Below, one piece after another: positions 56,296-64,000 of a stretch of DNA of 64,000 bases. A program made the translations under genes and the position numbers. The number at the start of each line of letters is the position of its first letter. The first letter of the stretch is position 1. The stretch is taken from assembly GCA_026169045.1 (NCBI GenBank), contig JAPFDH010000129.1, forward strand, positions 1 through 64,000, given 5' to 3'. A model generated the notes under the pieces. The model ran no database searches, was not told where the DNA came from, and worked only from the letters and a program-made list of their open reading frames with translations. This DNA comes from Lachnospiraceae bacterium. Its GTDB lineage: Bacteria; Bacillota; Clostridia; Lachnospirales; Lachnospiraceae.

Positions 56296-56955
56296 ATGAT
56301 AGTAAATGAGAGAATTACAGCGTATATCAATTCTTTGGAAATGCCGGGAAGTACTATATGCGAAGAGATAAAGAAAGAAGCCCTGGCGGATCGGGTACCT
56401 ATCATCCGTAGTGAGACAGCCAGTCTGCTGAAATTTTTGATTTCATTGGTAAAGCCGATGAGGATCCTGGAAGTGGGAACTGCGGTCGGCTATTCTGCTA
56501 TTATGATGAGTGAGGTAATGCCAAAGGGTGCAAAAATAACTACAATCGAAAAATTTGAACCAAGAATTCCTATAGCAAAAGAAAATTTTCGTCGTGCCGG
56601 AAAAGAAGATGTGATTACTCTTTTAGAGGGAGATGCCTTGGAATGGCTGAAGCGATTACATGGCCCTTATGATATGATATTTATGGATGCAGCAAAAGGA
56701 CAGTATATTCATTTCTTTCCGGAAATCATGCGTTTGTTGGCAGACGGAGGTTTGCTGATTTCCGATAATATTTTGCAGGATGGAGATATTATGGAATCAC
56801 GTTTTGCTGTCACGAGGAGAAATCGTACGATACACAGTCGTATGAGAGAATATTTGTATACATTAAAACACACAGATGGTCTTGTCACTTCCCTTATTCC
56901 CATTGGAGATGGGGTGGCGGTGAGTACAAAACAAAGTAAAATAATAGAAAAATAA
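56296..56955 (+). CDS. trmR: tRNA 5-hydroxyuridine O-methyltransferase TrmR
   Basis: A 219-residue SAM-dependent O-methyltransferase related to Bacillus TrmR (YrrM), which forms mo5U34 in tRNA anticodons. SAM motif I is ILEVGTAVGYSAIMM (around residue 56), motif II TTIEKFEPRI, with YDMIFMDAAKGQY and LLISDNILQDG supplying metal-coordinating Asp/Asn residues. ATG 56296 follows AAAGGA; the upstream ATG 56281 overlaps the MltG-like stop but lacks a site. It precedes the U32 gene, the enzyme that makes the hydroxyl it methylates. Confidence 0.82.
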   Translation: MIVNERITAYINSLEMPGSTICEEIKKEALADRVPIIRSETASLLKFLISLVKPMRILEVGTAVGYSAIMMSEVMPKGAKITTIEKFEPRIPIAKENFRRAGKEDVITLLEGDALEWLKRLHGPYDMIFMDAAKGQYIHFFPEIMRLLADGGLLISDNILQDGDIMESRFAVTRRNRTIHSRMREYLYTLKHTDGLVTSLIPIGDGVAVSTKQSKIIEK

Positions 56956-56967
56956 TGGGAGGAAAAA

Positions 56968-58194
56968 ATGGAACGACATCCGGAATTATTAATTCCAGCC
57001 AGTAGTCTGGAGGTATTAAAGACAGCGGTTGTATTTGGAGCTGATGCAGTATATATTGGCGGAGAGGCATTTGGCCTTCGCGCAAAAGCAAAGAATTTTT
57101 CTTTGGAGGAAATGAAAGAGGGGGTTTCTTTTGCTCATAAGCATGGCGTAAAGGTATATGTGACGGCAAATATCTTAGCCCATAACAATGATTTGGAAGG
57201 GGTACGAAATTATTTTGAAGAGTTGAAAACGGTACAGCCGGATGCACTGATTATATCAGATCCGGGTATTTTTATGATTGCGAAAGAAGTGCTTCCGGAT
57301 ATGGAACTGCATGTCAGCACACAGGCGAATAATACCAATTATGGCACATATTTATTTTGGCATCAGATGGGGGCTAAAAGGGTGGTATCCGCCAGAGAAC
57401 TTTCTTTAAAAGAAATTAAAGAAATTCGTGCCCATATTCCGGATGATTTGGAAATAGAGAGTTTTATTCATGGAGCTATGTGTATTTCCTATTCCGGTCG
57501 CTGTCTTTTAAGCAATTTCTTCACAGGAAGGGATGCCAATCAGGGAGCATGTACGCATCCTTGTCGGTGGAAATATAGTATTGTGGAAGAAACGAGACCG
57601 GGAGAGTATATGCCTGTTTATGAAAATGAAAGAGGAACGTACATTTTCAATTCGAAAGATTTGTGTATGATTGAACATATTCCGGATTTGATTGATGCCG
57701 GGATCGACAGTCTGAAAATTGAAGGGCGTATGAAAACTGCGTTATATGTGGCTACCGTTGCGAGAACATATCGAAAAGCATTGGATGATTTTAAAAAGGA
57801 TCCGGAATTATATGCAAAAAATATGGAATGGTACAAGCAGGAAATTGGAAAATGCACGTACAGAGAATTTACAACAGGATTTTATTACGGAAAGCCGGAT
57901 GAAACCGCTCAAATTTACGATAATAATACGTATATAAAGAATTATACGTATTTGGGAAGCGTTAGCGGGATGGATGAATCCGGACGTTACCGCATTGAGC
58001 AGCGAAATAAGTTTTCAGTCGGTGAGACTATAGAGATTATGAAACCGGATGGAAGAAATATTCAGGCGATTGTGAAAGAAATTGTGGATGAAGACGGAAA
58101 ACCGATGGAAAGTGCTCCGCATCCCAAGCAGGTACTCTTTGTAGATTTGGGAACTGCGATGGAAGAGTATGATATTCTTAGAAGAAAAGAGTAA
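56968..58194 (+). CDS. trhP: U32 family tRNA hydroxylation protein TrhP
   Basis: A 408-residue U32 protein. Despite the peptidase name, relatives TrhP and RlhA hydroxylate RNA pyrimidines (TrhP: U34 of tRNA) using prephenate. The N-terminal domain begins HPELLIPASSLEVLKTAVVFGADAVYIGG; the Cys cluster that would bind Fe-S is CISYSGRC ... GACTHPCRW (around residues 170-195); EGRMKT lies further on. It follows trmR by 12 bp. Bacillus has two adjacent U32 genes (yrrN, yrrO); here only one is seen, of the longer YrrO type. Confidence 0.85.
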   Translation: MERHPELLIPASSLEVLKTAVVFGADAVYIGGEAFGLRAKAKNFSLEEMKEGVSFAHKHGVKVYVTANILAHNNDLEGVRNYFEELKTVQPDALIISDPGIFMIAKEVLPDMELHVSTQANNTNYGTYLFWHQMGAKRVVSARELSLKEIKEIRAHIPDDLEIESFIHGAMCISYSGRCLLSNFFTGRDANQGACTHPCRWKYSIVEETRPGEYMPVYENERGTYIFNSKDLCMIEHIPDLIDAGIDSLKIEGRMKTALYVATVARTYRKALDDFKKDPELYAKNMEWYKQEIGKCTYREFTTGFYYGKPDETAQIYDNNTYIKNYTYLGSVSGMDESGRYRIEQRNKFSVGETIEIMKPDGRNIQAIVKEIVDEDGKPMESAPHPKQVLFVDLGTAMEEYDILRRKE

Positions 58195-58222
58195 AAGTTT
58201 AAACAAAAATGGAGGTTATCGG

Positions 58223-61150
58223 ATGGAATTAAAACGTATACCAGAATATCAGTTGGAAGAAAAGCGTATTCTGAAAGAGATGAATTCAAATGCATATTTA
58301 CTTCGTCATAAAAAGAGCGGTGCACGTGTCTTTTTATTGGAAAATGATGACAATAATAAAGTATTTACCATTGCTTTTCGTACTCCGCCTAAGGATAGTA
58401 CCGGGACACCGCATATCTTAGAGCACAGTGTTTTATGCGGATCCGATAAATATCCGTCCAAAGATCCGTTTGTGGAATTGGTAAAAGGATCGTTAAATAC
58501 TTTTTTAAATGCAATGACCTATCCAGACAAAACGATGTATCCGGTGGCAAGCTGTAATGATAAAGATTTCCAGAATTTGATGTCGGTGTATATGGATGCT
58601 GTATTCCATCCGAATATTTACAAAAATGAAAAGCTCTTTCGTCAGGAAGGATGGCATTATGAGCTGGAAAGTGAAGATGCGGATCTGATTTACAATGGTG
58701 TAGTATACAATGAAATGAAAGGAGCCTTTTCTTCTCCGGAGGAAGTCATGGGAAGATATAATAAGCAGCTTTTATTTCCCCATACGCCATATGCGTTTGA
58801 GTCAGGCGGGGATCCGGAAGTCATTCCTGATTTAAGTTACGAAGAATTTCTGGCCTTTCATAAAAAGTATTACCATCCGTCCAATAGTTATATCTACTTA
58901 TACGGTGATATGAATATGGAAGAAAAGCTGATCTGGATGGACAGGGAATATTTAAGTAAATATGAAGCAATGAAAATAGATTCTGAAATCCCTGTGGAAC
59001 CGGCCTTTTCAGCTATGAAAGAAGAAACAATCTGTTATGGAATTACGGACAGTGAATCAGAAGAAGAAGGGGCATATCTTTCCTGGAGTAAAGTGGCAGG
59101 ATCAGAGCTGGAACCCAGAAAATATCTGGCATTTCAAATATTGGAGTATGTGTTGTTAAATGCACCGGGTGCACCCGTAAAGAAAGCATTACTGGATGCC
59201 GGAATTGGAAAGGACGTTTTTGGGGGATATGACGGGGAACTTTTACAGCCTACCTTTACGATTGCTTCCAAAAGTGTAAAACCGGAACAAAAAAAAGAAT
59301 TTGTTGCTGTGATTGAGAAGGTACTGAACGATCAGGCAGAACATGGATTGAATAAACGCTCTTTGCTGGCTGGGTTAAATAACTGTGAATTTCGCTGTCG
59401 TGAAGCGGACTATGGGCGTTTTCCGAAGGGATTGATGTACGGACTTCAGGCATTTGAAAGCTGGATATATGACGATAAGGCACCCATGATCCATCTGGCT
59501 TATGACGATACATTCGCTTTTTTAAGAGAAGCGGTAAACACAGGTTACTTTGAAACGTTGATCCGCGAAGATCTTCTTTCCAATCAGCATGGGGTTATTT
59601 TAACTGTACTGCCCAAAAAGGGATATCTGAAAGAAATAGAAGAAAAGACAGCAAAAAAACTGGCAGAATATAAAGCATCTTTGAGCAAAGAACAGATTGC
59701 TGATTTGATCAGGCAGACCAAAGAACTGAAAGCATTTCAGGAGGCTCCATCTACAGAAGAAGAGTTGGAGGCAATTCCAATGTTGGATGTGGCGGATATA
59801 CAAAAAGAGGCACAACCTCTTGTAAATGAAGAACGGCATATCGGGGAAACTACAGTTTTATTCCACCCGGTATTTACCGGTGGAATCGGATATATGGAGG
59901 CAGTATTTTGTGCCGACAGCGTAGAAATGGACGATCTGCCCTATTTGGCTTTATTAAAATCCATACTGGGATTTGTGGACACAGAGAAACATTCTTATCA
60001 GGAATTGGCGGATGAAATAAATATTCATACCGGTGGGATTGGTTGTTCGTTGTCTCACTACACTCATATTCAGGATCCGGCACATCCATTTACCGTATTT
60101 TCCGTGCAGGGAAAAGCGTTGTATCAAAAATTGGGAGAAATGATTGGGCTGGTGGAAGAAATATTAAATGGATCGAAACTGGAAGATGACAAACGATTGG
60201 CAGAGATTGTCGGTCAGCTTCGTTCCAGAGCACAGACACGTTTGATATCCAGTGGACATTCGGCAGCAGTGAACCGATGCATTTCTTATTTTGAACCGGA
60301 AGCTTATTTGGGTGAACTGACAGGTGGAATCGGATACTATCATTTCCTGGAGGAATTGGATCATGATTTCCAAAATAGGAAAGATGAGATGAAACTCCGT
60401 TTGAAAAAAGTAATGAGCCAGGTATTTATCCGTGAGAATCTTCTGATTAGTTATACAGCAGATGAAAAGGGATTTGAGGAAATGGTTCCTTATTTGAAAG
60501 AGTTGTTGGAAAAGCTTCCTCATGGAACGAAAGTGAAGGCAGAACGTATCTACCCGAACGAGAGAAAAAATGAGGGATTTCAAACAGCGTCCCAGGTTCA
60601 GTATGTGGCCAGATGCGGAAATTTTGCCAAGGGAGGTTTCTCCTATACAGGAGCTATGAAAATTTTTCAGGTAATTATGAATTATGATTACTTATGGATT
60701 CAGCTTCGTGTAAAAGGTGGGGCATATGGATGCATGAGCGGATTGTCCAGAGATGGCGAGGGATATTTTGTCTCGTATCGGGATCCAAATTTGCGTCAAA
60801 CCAATGAAGTATATGATAAAATTCCTCAATATCTGCGGGCTTTCACAGTAAGCGAACGGGATATGACAAAATATATTATCGGAACCATCAGTGATATGGA
60901 TACACCGATGACTCCCAGCACAAAGGGAAGCCGGTCTCTGAATGCATGGCTGTCAGGTGTGACCTATGAAATGATTCAAAAAGAGAGGGACGAGATTCTA
61001 AATGCAGATCAGGAAACCATACGTGCTCTGGCTGGACCCGTGGAAGAAATTTTGAAGCAGAATTATTTATGTGTGGTTGGTAATGAAGGTAAGATTGCAG
61101 AGGATCCGGCATTGTTTGAAACGGTAGTACAGTTGTTTCATAATGCATGA
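58223..61150 (+). CDS. M16C family metallopeptidase (presequence protease-like)
   Basis: A 975-residue zinc peptidase of the PreP/Cym1 group. Inverted zinc motif HILEH (around residue 64, in TPHILEHSVLCGS) with the second-shell Glu in VYNEMKGAFSSPEEVM (around 170) are intact, and the C-terminal half is the catalytically inactive partner domain that completes the closed chamber, with Arg/Tyr motif KGGAYGCMSG near 830. It has no signal peptide, so it probably degrades small peptides in the cytoplasm. ATG 58223 follows TGGAGG. Confidence 0.9.
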   Translation: MELKRIPEYQLEEKRILKEMNSNAYLLRHKKSGARVFLLENDDNNKVFTIAFRTPPKDSTGTPHILEHSVLCGSDKYPSKDPFVELVKGSLNTFLNAMTYPDKTMYPVASCNDKDFQNLMSVYMDAVFHPNIYKNEKLFRQEGWHYELESEDADLIYNGVVYNEMKGAFSSPEEVMGRYNKQLLFPHTPYAFESGGDPEVIPDLSYEEFLAFHKKYYHPSNSYIYLYGDMNMEEKLIWMDREYLSKYEAMKIDSEIPVEPAFSAMKEETICYGITDSESEEEGAYLSWSKVAGSELEPRKYLAFQILEYVLLNAPGAPVKKALLDAGIGKDVFGGYDGELLQPTFTIASKSVKPEQKKEFVAVIEKVLNDQAEHGLNKRSLLAGLNNCEFRCREADYGRFPKGLMYGLQAFESWIYDDKAPMIHLAYDDTFAFLREAVNTGYFETLIREDLLSNQHGVILTVLPKKGYLKEIEEKTAKKLAEYKASLSKEQIADLIRQTKELKAFQEAPSTEEELEAIPMLDVADIQKEAQPLVNEERHIGETTVLFHPVFTGGIGYMEAVFCADSVEMDDLPYLALLKSILGFVDTEKHSYQELADEINIHTGGIGCSLSHYTHIQDPAHPFTVFSVQGKALYQKLGEMIGLVEEILNGSKLEDDKRLAEIVGQLRSRAQTRLISSGHSAAVNRCISYFEPEAYLGELTGGIGYYHFLEELDHDFQNRKDEMKLRLKKVMSQVFIRENLLISYTADEKGFEEMVPYLKELLEKLPHGTKVKAERIYPNERKNEGFQTASQVQYVARCGNFAKGGFSYTGAMKIFQVIMNYDYLWIQLRVKGGAYGCMSGLSRDGEGYFVSYRDPNLRQTNEVYDKIPQYLRAFTVSERDMTKYIIGTISDMDTPMTPSTKGSRSLNAWLSGVTYEMIQKERDEILNADQETIRALAGPVEEILKQNYLCVVGNEGKIAEDPALFETVVQLFHNA

Positions 61151-61175
61151 GGATTATGCTAACCAATGAAAAATT

Positions 61176-61208
61176 GTAACCGTTACAGTCCTATGGCTGA
61201 ACGGTTAC
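61176..61208. repeat. Inverted repeat between the M16C gene and era
   Basis: GTAACCGTT (61176-61184) and AACGGTTAC (61200-61208) form a 9-bp perfect stem with a 15-nt loop and no T-run. It lies 30 bp before the era start. Confidence 0.55.
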
Positions 61209-61237
61209 GAAAAATTCAGCAGAAACGGAGAAAAAAT

Positions 61238-62140
61238 ATGGATAGGAATCAGACAAAATCAGGGTTTGTGACGCTGATCGGGCGACCGAATGTGGGAAAG
61301 TCCACCTTGATGAATCACTTGATCGGACAAAAAATTGCCATCACATCCAATAAACCGCAAACCACAAGGAATCGTATTCAAACAGTTTACACAGATGAGA
61401 GAGGACAGATTGTTTTCCTGGACACGCCGGGAATCCACAAGGCAAAAAATAAACTGGGAGAATATATGGTGCATGTGGCCAATCAGACACTGGGAGAAGT
61501 AGATGTCATTCTCTGGCTTGTGGAGCCGACGACATATATTGGAGCTGGGGAACAGGAAATTATAAGAAAACTGAAGATGACTAAAACACCGGTGATTTTA
61601 GTCATTAATAAAGTGGATACCGTGAAAAAGGAAGAGGTAGCTGCTGCTATTAAGGCTTATGAAAGCCAATGCCCTTTTGCTGCTGTCATACCGGTATCTG
61701 CACTCAGAAGTACCAATGTGGATGCAGTCCTGGATGAGATCTTCCGTTTTCTTCCATACGGACCCATGTATTATGATGAAGATACCGTAACGGATCAGCC
61801 TATGCGCCAGATTGTAGCAGAGATGATCCGGGAGAAAGCACTGCGCTGTTTAAGTGATGAAATTCCCCACGGAATTGCGGTTACCATTGAAAAAATGAAG
61901 GAACGTCCCAACGGTCTGGTGGATATTGAGGCATCCATTGTCTGCGAGAGAGATTCCCACAAAGGCATTATTATCGGAAAAAATGGAGTGATGCTGAAAA
62001 AAATCGGTAGTGCCGCTCGCTTTGAGATCGAAAGAATGATGGAACAGCAGATCAATTTGAAGTTATGGGTAAAGGTTAGAAAAGATTGGCGGGATAGTGA
62101 TACATTTATAAAAAATTACGGATATTATGATGAGAAATAA
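61238..62140 (+). CDS. era: GTPase Era
   Basis: A 300-residue GTPase that binds the 3-prime end of 16S rRNA and assists 30S assembly. G1 GRPNVGKS, G3 DTPGIH and G4 NKVD are present, and the C-terminal KH domain carries the GIIIGKNGVMLKKIG loop with the expected length. The ATG at 61238 gives a normal Era N terminus (MDRNQTKSGFVTLIG), with GGAGAAAAA upstream; a longer reading frame from 61166 is rejected. Next is recO, the usual partner. Confidence 0.95.
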   Translation: MDRNQTKSGFVTLIGRPNVGKSTLMNHLIGQKIAITSNKPQTTRNRIQTVYTDERGQIVFLDTPGIHKAKNKLGEYMVHVANQTLGEVDVILWLVEPTTYIGAGEQEIIRKLKMTKTPVILVINKVDTVKKEEVAAAIKAYESQCPFAAVIPVSALRSTNVDAVLDEIFRFLPYGPMYYDEDTVTDQPMRQIVAEMIREKALRCLSDEIPHGIAVTIEKMKERPNGLVDIEASIVCERDSHKGIIIGKNGVMLKKIGSAARFEIERMMEQQINLKLWVKVRKDWRDSDTFIKNYGYYDEK

Positions 62141-62207
62141 GAGAAAACATAAAATACTCTGATTCTTTTTGGGAAATGCTTGCCGTTTGGGCAGAATGAG
62201 AGGAAGC

Positions 62208-62972
62208 ATGAAAGATATAATAGAAGCAGCCGGCATGGTATTGTCTGCCATGCCGGTGGGCGAGTATGATAAAAGGGTGGTACTTTTAACCAAACAGCTG
62301 GGACGGATCACTGCTTTCGCAAGAGGAGCAAGAAGACAAAATAGTCCGCTGCTTGCCAGTACACGCCCTTTTACTTTTGGAACGTTTTCCTTATATGCCG
62401 GAAGAAATTCATATACGCTTCAAAATGCAGAAATTACCGAATATTTTGAAGGAATGGGAACGGATTTGGAAGCGGTTGCCTATGGGTGTTATTTTGCAGA
62501 GATAGCAGAATATTACACAAGGGAAGGTGTGGATGAAAGCCAGATGCTGAATCTTTTGTATGTGTCGCTGAAAGCATTATTGACAGCATCGATTCCCAAT
62601 CCGTTGGTACGGCGTATTTATGAGCTGCGGGCCATGGTGATAAACGGAGAGTATCCGCAGGTTTTTCAATGCATGGAATGTGGAAAGAATCTTACATCCG
62701 GTAAATACCGAAAACAGCAGGGAGGCATGATTTGTCTGGAATGCAGAGGAAAAGATTATAACACCGTTTTGGTACATGATGCAGCTTTGTATGCGCTTCA
62801 GTATGTTGTGACAGTACCGCTTCAGAAATTGTATTGCTTTACTTTACGATCCGATGCGTTTCAGGAAATGGAACAGGTTGTGGAAGCAGGAGTAAATCGT
62901 TTTATAGATAAAAAATTTCATTCGCTGAAGGTTTTGGAGGCTTTACAAATTGATAAAAACCCTGTAAAATAA
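62208..62972 (+). CDS. recO: DNA repair protein RecO
   Basis: A 254-residue RecO, which anneals DNA strands and loads RecA with RecR. The N-terminal OB-fold starts IIEAAGMVLSAMPVGEYDKRVVLLTKQLGRI; ITAFARGARRQNSPLLAS continues it. A zinc finger (CMECGK ... CLECRG, around residues 155-180) is present. ATG 62208 has GAGAGGAAGC upstream; earlier starts add a short odd tail. It follows era by 67 bp. Confidence 0.92.
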   Translation: MKDIIEAAGMVLSAMPVGEYDKRVVLLTKQLGRITAFARGARRQNSPLLASTRPFTFGTFSLYAGRNSYTLQNAEITEYFEGMGTDLEAVAYGCYFAEIAEYYTREGVDESQMLNLLYVSLKALLTASIPNPLVRRIYELRAMVINGEYPQVFQCMECGKNLTSGKYRKQQGGMICLECRGKDYNTVLVHDAALYALQYVVTVPLQKLYCFTLRSDAFQEMEQVVEAGVNRFIDKKFHSLKVLEALQIDKNPVK

Positions 62973-62985
62973 TAAGAACTGTTGG

Positions 62986-63020
62986 AAACTCTCTTTTTTG
63001 TATGAATCAAAAAGAGAAAT
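62986..63020. terminator. Hairpin between recO and the lipoprotein gene
   Basis: TCTCTTTTTTG / CAAAAAGAGA with a loop of about seven bases. The plus-strand side ends without a T-run, so it may be only a weak terminator. Confidence 0.4.
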
Positions 63021-63040
63021 CAGTTTAATGGAGGAGAAAG

Positions 63041-63709
63041 ATGTTGAAGAAACGTTTGATGACAGTTGTTTTGGCCTGTGTGACAGCTTTGGCTCTCACA
63101 GCTTGTGGTGACAAAGAATTCAGTCCTGTCAAAGGCGGTCTTTATGTAAACGACGACCATACAGTAAAAAGTTCTTATGTAGAAGATTTTTCCGGAGAAG
63201 GGCTGAATCTGGACGAATTAAAAAGCATGGCTCAGGCAGAAATTGCCGCTTATAATCAGGAAAAATCGGGTTTGAATTATTACTCTAAGGAACAATTGAA
63301 AGATGTGGAAGGAATGGAAGATACTGTACTTCCCATTTCGATTGAAAACATTGAAAAGAATGAAAAAAATGAAAATGAATTGATCGCAGTATTGGATTAT
63401 GCGACTGCCGCAGATTATGTGACTTATAATCAGGATGATATCAGTTCTTATGGAGGAACCACCTTATCCGTAGGCACAGTTGCCGACTCTCCGGTTGCCA
63501 TAGAGGGATCTTTTGTAACGATTAAAGGAAAAAATGTGGAACTATCGGAAATTATGGAAAATAGCGAGTATCATGTAGTATATTTGGATTTTGCCGCAAC
63601 GGTAACTGTCAATGGAACGGTAAAATACATTTCAACCAATGTAAGCTGCCAGACAAAGAACACGGTGACTACGCCTGGCAATGAAGGGGCATTTATTATT
63701 TTCAAGTAA
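63041..63709 (+). CDS. Putative lipoprotein
   Basis: A 222-residue protein with a lipobox: [22 protein letters not shown], with Cys22 as the lipidation site. The mature part is a soluble extracytoplasmic domain of alpha/beta character ([19 protein letters not shown] ... [22 protein letters not shown]). Function unknown. AATGGAGGAG precedes the ATG. It stands between recO and glyS and shares their direction. The family is not recognised from this sequence. Confidence 0.75.
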   Translation: MLKKRLMTVVLACVTALALTACGDKEFSPVKGGLYVNDDHTVKSSYVEDFSGEGLNLDELKSMAQAEIAAYNQEKSGLNYYSKEQLKDVEGMEDTVLPISIENIEKNEKNENELIAVLDYATAADYVTYNQDDISSYGGTTLSVGTVADSPVAIEGSFVTIKGKNVELSEIMENSEYHVVYLDFAATVTVNGTVKYISTNVSCQTKNTVTTPGNEGAFIIFK

Positions 63710-63726
63710 GGAAGGATATGGAAGTT

Positions 63727-64000
63727 ATGGAAAAGACAATGGAAAAAATCGTAGCACTGGCTAAATCCAGAGGGTTTGTATATGCCGGTTCTGAAATTTA
63801 CGGTGGCCTTGCCAATACCTGGGATTATGGAAATCTCGGTGTAGAGCTGAAAAACAATGTAAAAAAGGCATGGTGGAAGAAGTTTATTATGGAAAGCCCT
63901 TATAATGTGGGTGTAGATTGTGCAATTCTTATGAATCCTCAAACCTGGGTAGCTTCCGGACATCTGGGTGGATTTTCCGATCCTCTTATGGATTGTAGAA
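63727..64000 (+). CDS. glyS: Glycyl-tRNA synthetase, N-terminal fragment
   Basis: Partial gene running off the right edge; 91 codons are visible. [21 protein letters not shown] is followed by [26 protein letters not shown]-type segment ([18 protein letters not shown]) corresponds to motif 1 of the homodimeric class II GlyRS, the single-chain alpha-2 type found in many Firmicutes, rather than the alpha2/beta2 form. The ATG at 63727 matches the family start; AAGGAAGG is upstream. ATG 63718 is an alternative. No T-box leader is seen in the 17-bp gap after the lipoprotein. Confidence 0.88.
   Translation, partial: MEKTMEKIVALAKSRGFVYAGSEIYGGLANTWDYGNLGVELKNNVKKAWWKKFIMESPYNVGVDCAILMNPQTWVASGHLGGFSDPLMDCR

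Noticed and set aside
63710-63726. T-box riboswitch before glyS
   Set aside because: The gap to the lipoprotein gene is only 17 bp, and the region upstream of the lipoprotein shows no T-box consensus.

Overview
The window looks like a chromosomal segment of a low-GC, anaerobic, spore-forming Clostridia member, most likely Lachnospiraceae. This rests on the sporulation regulator SpoIIID, a PerR plus reverse-rubrerythrin peroxide-defence pair, a Cys-type sulfatase, an IreB/RuvX/DUF1292 gene cluster, ThiI without a rhodanese domain, strong AGGAGG ribosome sites and frequent TTG/GTG starts. No phage, insertion sequence or CRISPR array was seen. The taxonomic placement is inferred from gene content, not from a marker search.

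Layout. 1-4.6 kb: truncated reverse rubrerythrin, perR, the small alarmone synthetase relQ, a small acidic protein, a membrane-fused spermidine-synthase-like protein and a YqeY protein. 4.6-12 kb: a carbohydrate block (GH43-like enzyme, S1 sulfatase, large GH106-like enzyme) that surrounds spoIIID and separates it from mbl. 12.4-21.4 kb: mbl, recD2, comF, a sensor kinase/regulator pair, a HAD phosphatase and a GH51-like arabinofuranosidase. 21.4-25 kb: rpmG-secE-nusG-rplK-rplA and rplJ-rplL, with RNA leaders. 25-30 kb: tRNA-Pro, cardiolipin synthase, a zinc phospholipase-C-like protein and two membrane proteins, lying between rplL and rpoB, which are usually adjacent. 30-42.4 kb: rpoB-rpoC, rpsL-rpsG-fusA and tuf. 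42.6-46.4 kb: GH78-like rhamnosidase, a YitT-family protein and a methyltransferase. 46.6-51.1 kb: SseB-like protein, AEC transporter, cysteine desulfurase-thiI and an HPr-like protein. 51.3-58.2 kb: mtaB, ireB-ruvX-DUF1292, RNase J, a short MltG-like protein, trmR and trhP. 58.2-64 kb: M16C peptidase, era, recO, a lipoprotein and the start of glyS.

How the genes work together. Most of the window is translation and transcription machinery plus tRNA modification: thiI with its desulfurase for s4U8, mtaB for ms2t6A37, and trhP/trmR for ho5U34/mo5U34. Each machinery operon has a near-consensus promoter with a 17-bp spacer and a structured leader. Two leaders, before rplK and rplA, reproduce the base of the 23S rRNA L1 stalk. 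The carbohydrate enzymes lack signal peptides and no transporter lies nearby, so they probably finish degrading imported arabinose- or rhamnose-containing, possibly sulfated, oligosaccharides in the cytoplasm.

The least explained signals are a pair of dispersed intergenic repeats in opposite orientation (29744-29814 and 45369-45440), a ten-G tract abutting a perfect hairpin (12007-12040), an HPr-like protein without the phosphorylatable histidine, an atypical GH51 acid/base motif, and PerR-box-like palindromes at identical positions in two promoters.
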